Assembly (NCBI GenBank): GCA_015039365.1
Contig: WION01000235.1
Coordinates: 18,717 to 82,716, forward strand
Direction of reading: 5' to 3'
Length of the DNA stretch: 64,000 nt
Source of the DNA: Amanita rubescens
Lineage: Eukaryota; Basidiomycota; Agaricomycetes; Agaricales; Amanitaceae
The notes beneath the pieces were generated by a model. It saw nothing but the letters and a program-made list of their open reading frames with translations, searched no databases and was not told the origin of the DNA. Every line of letters starts with the position of its first letter. Positions within the stretch are counted from its first letter, which is position 1. The translations under genes and the position numbers were made by a program. This document shows, piece after piece, positions 43,187 to 54,281 of this stretch.

Positions 43187-44848
43187 ATGAGAATCTGCGT
43201 CTTGCAATCCGCCTACTCCGACCAACATGAACTTGCCGAGCATGATTCCGGCGCAGATCCGTCCAGATTTACAGAACAACATACATTCGAGCACCGATGG
43301 ATTCGCAAAGACAATGCCAAAGAACAGATCGATGCCGCCATGTCCGAAAAATTCGACTTCTACTTCAACTTCATGTGGGGGCAACTCGAGGATGAGGTTG
43401 CAGGCATCGAGGCCATCGAATACTTCGAGAGCTTTGGGTTGCTATCCATCGGCCAGCGCAGCGAGCTCCTGAAGCGATCCAAAAACGATTTCTACCGGAA
43501 TGCCCGAACTCTAGGGGCCCCTCGCGTTCCAGGCACTTCTAATTATCCCTTCTTCGTCAAACCATCCCAGAGCTGCTGCCAGCCAGTTTATCTCCGACAA
43601 ATCACTCTGTCGCAGTCGTGACGAGCTTCTCGAATCCCTCAAAGATCTCAACCAGGCTCTGGAACCTGGCCGCAAGATTGCTGGCCGCTCAGGTCAGCCT
43701 GTGTCCACATCGACTGTGGTGGACGGCATCGCCATCCCCGATGATATCGTTGTCCAGGAATTCGTCCAAGGATGGGACCATTCCGTCGTTGTCATCGAGA
43801 TCGGTGACTGCCCCGTTGCTTTGACTCCCAATCGATATGTCTACCCCAAAGATTTCGTCCCGTATGATGACTTCCTGCGATTCGACATCAAATTTCACGA
43901 CGAAACCAAGTATTAAACTCCTCAATCGGAAGGAAGAGCCGGAGCTTTTTACGAAGCTCCAAGAGATGGCTTTGCAGGCATGGAACGCGAATCAGATGGC
44001 CGGACAAAGTTGGGCCAACGTCGATTTCAGGGTGCAGGCCAATGGCGAGCCCATCGTTCTTGAAGTGAACCCCATGCCGGCCGTCTTCCTCGCCGATGAG
44101 AAGTGGGAGGATACCGCCATCCGTGAATCTTTCCCAGGAGGCCACCGGGCGCTCATCAATGTCTTGATCGCCAGCCATTTAATCCGACAGAAAGTCGAAG
44201 AACACCGCCAGTCCTGCATTGCGGACATATTTACCAAGGTACAGCAGCACATACGACGAGGATCTTGAACGCTTCACGGTATCTTCCATCTATGAGAGAA
44301 TAGTCTCATCATTGGACTTCTCTGGGTCCATTCTTGAGCTGGGCCCTGGAACAGGCGCGCTTGGTCGTCTTCTGGAAAAGAAAATATCTTCCCACGAGAC
44401 CACTCTGACAGGCATCGAGCTATCCAATGGTATGATCGAGAAGTGCCAGGAAACAGGGTTATATAAGGAAGTCTACCATGGGTCAATTCAGACGATATTA
44501 CCATCAGTCGGTCCATTCGACCATATCGTCAGCTTCATGACACTATATTACGTGTCGCCGGAGGATTTCTCGCTGATCATGACGAGGTCGTTCCAGCTAG
44601 CACGGAAGTCCATTGCGGTGACAATTGACGAGATCCCAGATGTGTATAACGAGTGGTTGAGGGAGAGGGACGATTCGAATATGATAGGGCGTAACCATAA
44701 GGCCGAGATGGAGAAGGCATTTTGCAACCCCCCTCCCGCAGGATGGAAACTGTCACAGACGTTCCGTGCGCTCGGGTGGACTTCTCCTCGTGCTAAGTGT
44801 GATATCTATGTGACTGCTTACATATTCGAGAGGATAGAGCACGAGTGA
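43187..44848 (+). CDS. ATP-grasp ligase fused to a SAM methyltransferase (three extra bases)
   Basis: No introns seen. Three coding frames follow on directly once surplus bases near 43577, 43914 and 44239 are removed. Residues 1-330 resemble D-Ala-D-Ala-ligase-type ATP-grasp enzymes: MRICVLQSAY, FDFYFNFMWGQLEDEVAGI (where DDL-type proteins have N-x-x-G...ED), PFFVKPSQSC (ATP-binding lysine), VVQEFVQGWDHSVVVIEIGD, and VDFRVQANGEPIVLEVNPMP (metal-binding D/E/N). Then comes IADIFTKYSSTYDEDLE leading into a class I methyltransferase: ILELGPGTGALGRLLEKK (SAM motif I), GIELSNGMIEK, FDHIVSFMTLYYVSPEDF, ending IFERIEHE. A ligase that forms an amide bond plus a methyl transfer suggests an N- or O-methylated amino-acid or dipeptide product. 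Substrate unknown. Confidence 0.7.
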
Positions 44849-46125
44849 GCTATGACCCAAGGACACTTTGTTACACGCTGTTGTATGTAAAAGAAAGAAG
44901 GCATATTGTTCCTTGATTGTGAAGGTCACTAGTAGGCTCGACAGCAAGGTTCATTGCTGAAGGTAGTTGCGGTGCTGGCAAAACAAAGGTGTAGACCGTG
45001 GAGAACGTTAGTTTGCACGCGCACGTGTTACATGCATGTGAGTCTGACTTCTGCGTGCAGCAGATCCGAGGCCGTAAGTTTGATGTAGATAGCTATCAGA
45101 ATAAAAAAAGCAAGAACGCTTGCTAATAGTAATACTACATGGGCGTTGAATCGTTGAATCGTCCAAACAACCAGACTCCTAATCGGTGTGCTTGACGATG
45201 TTATGTAAGCTATCACACGGCGAAAGGCTCGTCAGTGAGCGTTACGAATCGTGACAACGACATCGTCAAGCGCACACCGAGGGATTGGGCAGGAGTCTGC
45301 CAAACAACGTGCATTCCCCGCCGATATCTGTCGCTCCTACAGAGATAGACCCTATAGTCACGATGAAAAGTATAGTCGAGACGCCGAGCCCATCGAGAGG
45401 GGTCACGCGCGGTAGGGACAGAATCATTTATAAAATCGGACAATGAAGAATAGTTAACTAGTGGCAGGATCGGACAAGGATCTATCAAATTCGGCACGAA
45501 TCCCTTCAGCAACGGCGCAATCTGTTGATATGCATGCCAAAATTGCCGCATCGATAAAGTAAGCATTTTGACCAGCATAGAATAGACCTGACGTTTGGTA
45601 TTATAACAGAGTCGGAGAAGAGAGTAGGTCGAAGCCACAGCTTGATGTTAACGTTCTGTATCCTCATTAATTCCAAGAGTATTGGAGTGCAATAGGATCT
45701 GGCATAGGCTTCTACGGTTTTAGCCTTCAAACGTGCCTATATGCAATGCATAAAGATATTATTACCGTCTGGAACATCCGAGACCTTAATGAGGTATGTG
45801 CAAAAGTACATCTCAGCATTCCTTTGGATTCATCGCGTTTCGATAGTATTTTCTCAGTGATGAATTTTGTCATCGAATGGCTGTCGTTGTTGGCGATCTC
45901 AGTCGTGGGAATCAAGGGCTCGTCAGTGCAATGTAAGTCGACTTGGTACATTGAACAAAGGAACCGCTGATGCTCTATTTAAGGCAAAAAACGGTAGCGA
46001 TGGGATCGCCTAGTCCACTGAGCAAGTTGACGAGCGCTAATTACCCGGATTTGTGAGCATGTACCACTTGTTACCAAGACAGATATCTTGAGCTTTTATA
46101 CAGACCCGAGCAAATTCATTCCCTC
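44849..46125. other. 1.3 kb region, possible membrane-protein remnant on the minus strand
   Basis: Minus-strand frames at 45213-45638 and 45506-45730 (ILLELMRIQNVNIKLWL) and 45028-45216 (one hydrophobic helix, HVVLLLASVLAFFILIAI) look partly coding. I could not join them, and no family is recognised. Confidence 0.3.
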
Positions 46126-49100
46126 ATGGGATACGCAGTGGACCTCACGCTTATCCTACAAGCCGTGTTTCAAGTTTCACTTCACGACCGAGCCGAAGGG
46201 AAAGCAACACAAGACCGCGTATCCGAAATCGTCTATGAGTTTCATTTGTCAGAAAAGAAGAAACTTATTCATGACGCAATTGTCGGCGCCCAGCACCTGG
46301 TTGCAAACGATAGCGTGGTAGAACAAATCAAGTCATTAATAAAGGAAAATGAAGTGCGAAGTTTCTTATTCCGGCGTCAATCCATTGCTAATCGTACAGC
46401 TTTGCTGCGCTATAGATGACGGATAGTGATAGCCAACTTGACGAAATGAGACCTACCATTCCACTGTTACTTTCAATCCTTAGATTCGAGGTTTGTGCTT
46501 TTGGTGCATACCAGGCTATCGCTGACGAGTGCTAGCAAAGTGCAAACGGCCCGGTGGTGAACAAGGCTATTCTTGGCATTCTGCACAAAGTGCTAGATTT
46601 ACCCGACTATGGCACTGTTGTCGACGAAATGGTAGATCCTTTGAACGATGTCGAGACGTTGATCGATTTCATCCTCTACGTTCGTTAACCTTCGATCTAC
46701 TTGTTTGGCGTTATTGCTTACTACCTGTAGGCGCTTCGTAATGACAGCCTTTCAGATTCTGGCATTCCAGATGCCAACCGAAGAGCCGGGAGACTGATGT
46801 TCAAACTAATAAACAAGACAGATGTCACGCTAAAATTCCTATCTATCACCGACGTTGAGATTCACTCGCATCATGGTATGGGAGAGTTTGCACGGGTGTA
46901 CAAAGGCGAATACAGAGGACAACAAGTTGCGCTGAAAATGCTAGACCAAGAGGTTGGCATTACTATTTTTTCGCTTCCCCGCTCCTAGCATTAATGCTCG
47001 AATCATTCTGCAAGATTTCACGCAAGAAGGATTTCTGTCGGCAAGCCCTAGCGTGGCGATCGCTCGTACATAAGTCTATCCTCCCTCTAGTGGGAATCTT
47101 TGGAGAGGCACCACAGCAATTCCTTGTGTCGCCGTTCATGTCGAACGGCACGTTAACTCAATGGAGAAAGAACAAGCCGTCATCAGTTATACCTGATGTA
47201 CAAAGGATGGTAAGGTTTTGGCGCTCATCAGAATATACAAATAGAATTATTTCTATCCTTTAGATGCTGGAGGTAGCCCAGGGCTTACAGTATATTCACT
47301 CAGAAGGAATTGTACACGGCGATTTGTGTGGAGTGCGTGTTTTGATATCGTACTTTATCAATACATCTGATTTATTTGTCGTCTACTAGGAGAACGTCCT
47401 CCTCGACTCTGATTTCCACTGCCGAATTGCTGGTTTTGGAATGGCACGACATTTCGATGCCACCGTTAGTCCATCCGCCCTCCTTTCTTGGCTCTTTTAT
47501 TTTCCCGCCCCCGAGCTGCTTGGTAATTGCGACAAATGTGGCGAGCCCGACTGCAACGGATGTCGCGAGGATCACGAGACGTCAAAGGCAACGACAACGA
47601 AGGCGATAGACGTATGCGCATTCGGCTGCCTTTATTACTTAGTGAGTACCTCAACCCATCTAGCGTGCTTGATGATAACTCGTGTAGATATTTTTCAATA
47701 CTTATCCCTTTCAAGGAAAGGACGAGTATCAAGTTCTTCGACTGGTCGCAAGAGGAGCACGTCCAGATCGATTGAGCGATCCAATAATCGAAGACGATAT
47801 ATGGGATATCATCCAGAGGTCTTGGCTAAGTAAACCTTCTGAGCGTCCAACAATCCAGCAAATAGTGAAGTCATTAGTAAACGCGAAAAGGGTAGGCGAT
47901 GCTCGAGATCTCATCCGGATCCGTTCGGAATCCAGTCCTTCTGAGCATCTGACAAAGACGCAAATTATTCCACCATCAGCAGAAACCTACCCTGGCCCAC
48001 CGCCCGCCGCCACTTCTTCATTACCTGTAATACCCCATTCGTTTTCGACAACCCCCTCGTCGTCACCTGCAAGTGCAACCGCGACATCGCTGCCGGGGAT
48101 CTTCCCTTCACTGTTCGCAAGCCTCAATGAGGTACAGTATGTACTTTTGAGGCATTAATGCACTGCAACTAATAACAGCTAGTCAACGACACGCGGCGAG
48201 TCAACGGTTAACAAGCTTACCCTTGACCTTACATGTAAATTGTTGGATCTACCTGAGTATACCATCGCTGCCTCTGAGGTGAATACTGCAGACGTCGAGT
48301 TATTGATTGATTTTCTCCTCCATGTATGTATGTTTTGTTTTGTTTTCTTCGCAGCTAATTTGTGTAAAATTTACTCCCTTCAGCTACTTCCAAACATCGG
48401 TAGCCTGTCAGATTTAGGCGTCCATGATGCAAATCGGAAAGCTAGGAAGCTGATGTTCAAACTAATATCCATTACAAATGTCATACCAAAGTCTCTATTC
48501 ATTTTCGGCGTCAAGACTGAGACGCATCTCGTCGCGACCATGATTAGTATGGGAGGCTATGGACGTATTTTCAGAGGCGAACATAAAGGGCAACAAGTAG
48601 CACTGAAAGTGGTGGACCAGGGTGTACATGACGTTAGTGCATTGTCAGGTTTTCTTTTGGACGATATTCATTCATTTGATAAGGATTCGCTCACCAAAGA
48701 CTTCTGCCGGGAGGCCATAACGTGGAGATCTCTCTCACACCGTTTCATCCTCCCTCTTCTGGGAATATTTGAAGAGAATTCACAGCTAATCCTCGTATCG
48801 CCATTCATGGAAAATGGGACGTTAACTCGGTGGAGAAGTAAGCAAAAGCGGGACGTAGTTGAGATACGCAGACTGGTTAGACTCCTGTGCTTGTCGGTGT
48901 AGAACTGATTCACTAACATCGTAAAGATGCTAGAGGTAGCCGAAGGCATTCAATATCTTCATTCTGGAGGAATCGTTCACGGCGACTTACACGGAGTGAG
49001 TAAACTTGAGTCTGTACTTTCAAATCAGTTGATCCAATTATTTTCCAGGGGAATATCCTCCTTGATTCCGAATTCCACTGCCAAATCACTGATTTTGGAA

Positions 49101-49532
49101 CAATTCAACATTTTGAATCCACGGTTACACAACCCACTACAGTTTTTTTAAATTTCGCTGCACCTGAACTATTTGGCACGTGCACCGCGTGCGGCTTGCC
49201 CGAATGCCACCATGGCGCTCAGAATAGAAGTAAAACAATGGAAACTGACATATTTGCTTTTGGTGGCATTTGTTATTCAGTGCGTTCGAATTTTTCCCCA
49301 ACTTAACCAGCTCATTGAGCAAGGACCTGCACAGACATTCTTCGATGACATTCCTTTTCATGATAAAAACTACTTTCAAATTGTGCGACTTGTCATGGAT
49401 GGTATGCGCCCAGATCGGCCGCCGGGAATGGAAGACGATACATGGAATCTCATTCAGTGCTGTTGGGAGCCCGTTCCTTCTAAACGACCGACAATAGAAC
49501 AAATAGTGAAGGCATTGATTCCACCTACTTGA
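46126..49532 (+). CDS. Tandem kinase protein: pseudokinase module followed by kinase module
   Basis: Spliced model of 14 exons: 46126-46353, 46416-46490, 46536-46679, 46731-46952, 47015-47209, 47264-47332, 47390-47641, 47688-48131, 48183-48323, 48384-48632, 48684-48875, 48927-48995, 49049-49279, 49335-49532; 902 residues, every join in phase. An N-terminal helical region (1-100) precedes module 1 (about 102-480): a helical LIDFILY leader, glycine loop GMGEFARVYKGEYRG, lysine K218, HGDLCGEN at 306, then IAGFG with glycine 326 where DFG needs Asp, and APELLG. A Ser/Pro linker (to 543) leads to module 2 (544-902): the same leader, K665, HGDLHGGN at 755, TDFG with D775, APELFG, and RPTIEQIVKAL. 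Exon pattern repeats between modules, so it arose by internal duplication. TKL/Ser-Thr-type kinase fold. Module 1 is a probable pseudokinase. Two separate genes are possible if 48132-48182 is not spliced. Confidence 0.75.
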
Positions 49533-49757
49533 GACCCATCTATACTTTCTATGTATGTGGCGCTCGTCATCTATGAAGTATATTCAATGCCGCAAATGTT
49601 ACAATGTAGTAGACAATGTAATAGTATCATACTGCTATCAGAGGCTATCAAGCGCAATACTACGGACTTCCCACGATTCGCATTCCGGAAATATCCGGAG
49701 CACGGGACCACGCCGCGTTTTGAACCGTCACTCGCCCGAAAGCTCGGAACGCACGCG

Positions 49758-50415
49758 ATGAGCCCAAGTATTACCTCCTTCTTTTCGTCTTTCCTTCCGA
49801 CGGTTTATGCAGATACTCAAGAGCCATCAGAGGGTACGGTAAGCAAGGTCGAGGAGGAACAAGAGAGCGCTGTTGAGGAGAGTAAGGCTGAGGAAGCTGC
49901 CAGTGAGGAGGAAGAAGAAGAGCCGGAAGACGTGAGTTTTTCAGTAGTATTGCAAAATCCCACTTTTTTGTTGAGATGGAGGAATGTAGCCTCATCCAGC
50001 CATTCGTGAAGAATGCAAGGAATCTGCGAAATGCGCCGCTCTGACGAAGCATTTCGAGCACTGCCAGGAGAAAGTGCAGGCCGGCAAGGGGTTCCACGGA
50101 GAAGACTGCGTCGAGGAATTGTACGTGTTTTTATTTATGTCTCTCTTTGTGAGCATTGTCTGACTCGGAGGCTAGATGTATGTTACCAAACTTTGTTACT
50201 ATATTTGTCCTAACAGAGTGCATTCACCCTGCGCGACGTATCCCCTGCTAGTCCAGTACGTTGCCTGCGTTTGTTTCCTCGTTTCATTTCTCATTTCTCT
50301 TTGACAGTATGATGCACTGCGTAGACGTATGCATCTCATCACGTCTATTTTGCTGTCAAAACTGACACCGTTTCAGGAATGTGCTGCTCCAAAACTATTT
50401 TCCAAGCTCAAGTAA
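49758..50415 (+). CDS. QCR6: Cytochrome bc1 complex subunit 6 (hinge protein, QCR6)
   Basis: Spliced model 49758-49931, 49990-50120, 50308-50326, 50377-50415, 120 residues. An N-terminal segment (SITSFFSSFLPTVYADTQ) is followed by a very acidic stretch. The conserved C-terminal hinge domain reads AIREECKESAKCAALTKHFE, then HCQEKVQAGKGFHGEDCVEE, MMHCVDEC and APKLFSKLK. The paired cysteines of the helical hairpin are all present. The protein sits on the intermembrane-space side of mitochondrial complex III and helps dock cytochrome c with cytochrome c1. The join at 50120/50308 skips the usual tyrosine-histidine before MMHC. A tiny exon may lie in the 187-base gap, which is long for this genome. 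Its 5' end was copied to 33.4 kb. Confidence 0.85.
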
Positions 50416-51072
50416 ATAAAAAAACTAGTAGCTGGGAATACCACGTAAGTACTGCCACCTCTCCTGTATTCTTGTCTGACGGCTGTCATAGATGATGATG
50501 ATAGATGAACTAGGGGATATCGCGCTGAAGAGAGACTGTGTTTGTGCTTAGGGCTCTTGTCATGCAATAGAGTTAGTTCTCGTTTTGTTGCGCGTCCTTT
50601 CAGAATCTGTCGGGTCAAAACGTGGACAGAGTGCGCTCGATGATAATGAGCTCTGAAATAGCACCCGGGCCGGGAATTAATGAATCTGAACAATCAGCGC
50701 CAAGGTACATTACCGCACGTCAAGTATAAATATCTGATGAGGATGGCGCGTCGATTGAGCGGGCGTCGCACTGCGTCGCATCAAGACTGTCCTGGGAGTT
50801 TATGTAACATTGACAACCAGGGGAAACTTCCAAGTCGCATCAAAAATTCACGTTCCTGGCTTGGCGAATGCATTGACCTGGCCACAAAAAAATGTGCGTC
50901 GAATCCATATCCGCAGTCCATTGAACAAAAAACAACAATAATCATAAGAGGGTATATGCACGTAACAACAGCATTATAGTTTACACTAAAAATCCATACC
51001 TATATACTCTACATAATAATACCATAACCAAAAAATCAAAAAAAATCACTTTAAATTTACGCAAACTCGAAA
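50416..51072. other. Intergenic region
   Basis: Convergent 3' flanks of QCR6 and the proline-rich gene. AT-rich near 50970-51060; no supported gene. Confidence 0.45.
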
Positions 51073-54010
51073 TCACCAATTCCCCTGGCCATACATCTGA
51101 GCATTCCTATGCGTATTCCGCTTCGTCGCCGAATCAAACGAAGTTTCACTAATCTCATCTTCCACATCTCGGTGACGGTAGATACCTCCACCTCCAGTGC
51201 TACCCGAAGGCGAGGGAGGCACAGGGATAACCACAGGAGGCAAAACCGGTGAAATCGTAGGCGGCGCAACCGGTAAAATAGTATTACTAGGGATGACCGG
51301 AATAACCGGAGGCGTCACCGATTCCAAAGGTTGTTGAAGGGTCACGCTTTTTCGTTTTCCCTTCTTTTTGCCTTTTCCTTTACCTGTCGTTGTGGGTCCC
51401 GCTGTCTCCGTCGTGCTCGTGCTTGCTCCTCCTTGAGATCCGATTGAAAAGCCCAATGGTGCTGGATACTCGAAGGGTGCGGGTGCTTCTTCATACACCG
51501 GTGGTGCTGGCGGGGTTGACCCAGGGCGGATGCTGCCCAAATCAACGGTTCTCATTGATGGGGTACCATACATCGTTGGTTGAGGGACCACTCGGGGTAG
51601 TACAGGCAACACGGGCACCACAGGTGTCGAGTCCAAGTGTCCATTGTGGTGTGGAGGGGGGAACGTTGGTGGCGGAGTGGTGGGATGAGATTGTACAGGT
51701 GGAAGGCTTATTGGTCGGCTGTTCGGGCTGAGGTGGCTCGGATCTTCGTTCGATAAATGCTCCCTTGGTTCAAAAATAGGTGTTTCAGGTCGAGACTGAT
51801 GTAAACATGATCAGCAAAAACTCAAAACAAAAACAAGAGGAAGAGACTTACGGGAGGCACAAGGGTGAATTCGATTGATATCGAACTACGGTTGCTACCG
51901 GTTCCGCTCGTGAATGCCGGACTGACAGGGCTGAGGGGACTAAGGAAGTTATGCGGGTTTTGGTGACGATGAACTGGGGTGCTAGTGCCGCCAATGGGAC
52001 TAGGAGGAGCACTCAGATCCGGAGGAGGGTGGACAAACCATTGCGGAGCTGGTATGTGTGGAGGTGGCGCCATTGATGGAGGAGGCTGCGTAGGGTCACG
52101 GTTGTGATGCGTGCCAGGGGGAGGGACGAGACTAGGTCCTCCAGTCCTACTGGGGGGTCTAGCCTGAACATTTTTGTGTATAACGTGTAATGCGTCGTCT
52201 TTGGGTGGTTGCTCTCGCGTTCTTCTGTTGCTTCCGCTGTTTTCCACAACCAACTGCGGTTGATGCACAGGTACAGCAAAAAGAGGCTGGGGAGACCGAG
52301 AAGCGGGAGGAACTGAAGGAGGACGAGGAACTGAATATTGAGGAGTGGCAGGGACCGAAGGAGGACGAGGAACTGAATATTGAGGAGCGGCAGGGACTGA
52401 AGGAGGTCGAGGGACTGGAAGTTGAGGAGCGGCAGGGACTGAAGGAGGTTGAGGAGTGGCAACCGCCGAAGGCGAACGAGGTACAGGAGGGAACGTAACG
52501 ATCCCGAGTTCGCCCACGGAACTAGCGGCCGACTCGGTTGACGCCTCTGAGCTGTCATCTCTGGGTATACCCCCTGGGAACTGTTGTACAGGAGGCACTG
52601 GTGGGGGAGCCGGAACGCGTCGCCGAGGCTGAGGCGCTGATGAAGTAGATGGGAATGCGTTGCTTGGACCCTGACGGGAATGATGTCGCAGTTCGATGGG
52701 CGCTGTTTCCAAGGGGCGAGATGGATGGGCAGGATCGATCTGTTCCGCCGCTCGATCATTTCGGTTCTGATGTTGTGTTGTAGTTGCAGACACAGATGCA
52801 CGACGAGCAGACCCTGATGTGCGATGAGAAGTGACCGAGCCAGACCCTGAGCCACTCGACTGGCTTTCGTCGCTCCTAGCTTGCATAAACACCTCTGGAT
52901 GGACGGGTTGAGACGGTTGTGGTATTTCAGCTGCAGCAGTCGTGTTACAACGCGTCGCAGCGTCATCTCTCGACCTGGTGGATCTACCACTTCTATCGCT
53001 CGGGACTTGCTGAAGGGATTCAGGAGGTACTTGTTCTCGTGAGGTTGTGGGAGCAACGCGTCGGCTAGGAGCAGCGCCCGTAGTCTGATGATCCTGGGCG
53101 GCTGACGCGACGGATGAGCGCCTGGTACTTTGTCGGGGTAGGATCTCCGTATCCACGGGGCTTCTTGTAGTATGTTGGTCCAAAGAGCTGCGCCGTGTGT
53201 GTGATGGACGATGACGATGGCTGGTGCTATCGTTGGGGCCTTGCGTCAACGCACGTCTCAAGGTCGCCGTTGCCACCTTGGCTTCTTGAAGGCTGGAAGT
53301 GTCTTGGATCCTGCCTGCCGCTAGAGCTTGCACCTGCGAGAGCCGGACTACAAGTCTGCCCTGTTCCAAGCCCTCTTCAAATCCAATGCGTCTCCCTTGC
53401 TCGCGGGCCAGCTGGACGGCGGACTTTTCCTTCAAATCGCGGGCCTTGTCCCGAGCGCGCTGCAAAGCACGCTCCATTTCTTCCTTGTCATCTTCGAGAA
53501 TTTTGACGACATCAATACCCCTCCGTCTACACGGGGAAAGCAAAGTTAGCTTTGGATACCCCCCAAAAAGAATGAAACGTACATTTCACGCTGAGCGTTA
53601 TCGAGCTTGAGCTTATACTGCTCCACATCCTGCCTCGCCTTCAACGCCTCCTGTTGTGTATCCAAAATGGTCTGGGTCATCTTTTCTCGTACGTGTTTTG
53701 CCTCTTCCATGGCTTGCCGTTCCTTCTCTGCCTGTTCCTTGAGTAAGAGAGCGTACTTCCTCAGGCGGGCTTCCGTCTTCTCGATTTTATACTCTCCGAG
53801 GAGGACGAGGTTGATCATGTCGTCCGTGGACATTCTTTTGAGTTCTTTTGCACGTTCTGTGCGATAGGTGCTGCTTGCTTTACTGCTACGAGTGAACATG
53901 GTTCCGCTGGCCTTTGTGAGACGTGTTGGAGGGAGAGGCGGTGATGACGATGAGGTTTCGCTTGAATCTGGGTAGAGCGCGGGTTTGAATTGAGAGGCAT
54001 CGTAGGGCAT
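51073..54010 (-). CDS. Large coiled-coil and proline/serine-rich protein of unknown function
   Basis: Spliced model 54010-53583, 53526-51852, 51795-51073 (two 56-base introns), 941 residues. Residues 1-60 are disordered. About 60-215 form a charged coiled coil (STDDMINLVLLGEYKIEKTE, LRKYALLLKEQAEKERQ, then ILEDDKEEMERALQRARDKA). The next 300 residues are Ser/Arg/Gln-rich. A proline-rich array has repeated units of the type PRPPSVPAAPQ, and more proline-rich sequence with a lysine run (KGKGKKKGKRK) follows. The folded-looking end is IYRHRDVEDEISETSFDS. No catalytic domain. The layout suggests a scaffold or cytoskeletal/membrane-trafficking adaptor, but that is inference. The start was chosen because upstream codons overlap other features and lack coding character. 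Confidence 0.75.
52295..52470 (-). repeat. Imperfect tandem repeats coding for PRPPSVPAAPQ-type units
   Basis: Four copies of a roughly 42-45 base unit. The encoded units differ at one or two residues (AAPQLPV, AAPQYSV, ATPQYSV). Such near-identical units tend to vary in number between strains. Confidence 0.75.
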
Positions 54011-54281
54011 ACTATTGGGAGGATGGATGAGGGTGAGAAGAAAGGGACATAATAAAGGGTATCCAACGGAATTGTGGCGGGTCGATCCTGGGTGTCTGAA
54101 TGGAGATAAGCACCGCAACTGGACAAATCTGGATACCTGCCTTTTGACGCTGAATGCACCGCGTCTGGCAGTGGCAATCACCGCTTCGCATGTTGCAAGG
54201 CTGACAGTGACAGCATTATCCGGAGTTTGCTTGTGGCCGCCGGTGAGCGAGCGAACATGGACGCAGTTTTCAATGTCTTCT
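54011..54281. other. Promoter region of the coiled-coil gene
   Basis: Separates the coiled-coil gene from a dehydrogenase relic on the other strand. No supported coding sequence. Confidence 0.35.

Noticed and set aside
48132..48240. Reading the two kinase modules as two separate genes
   Set aside because: Kept as an alternative only. The splice at 48132-48182 joins the modules in phase, mirrors the intron before module 1, and module 2 has no convincing start codon or promoter of its own.
52190..52498. Plus-strand Glu-rich frame opposite the proline repeats
   Set aside because: It is the reverse-strand shadow of the proline-repeat coding sequence (CCx codons read as GGx/GAG).
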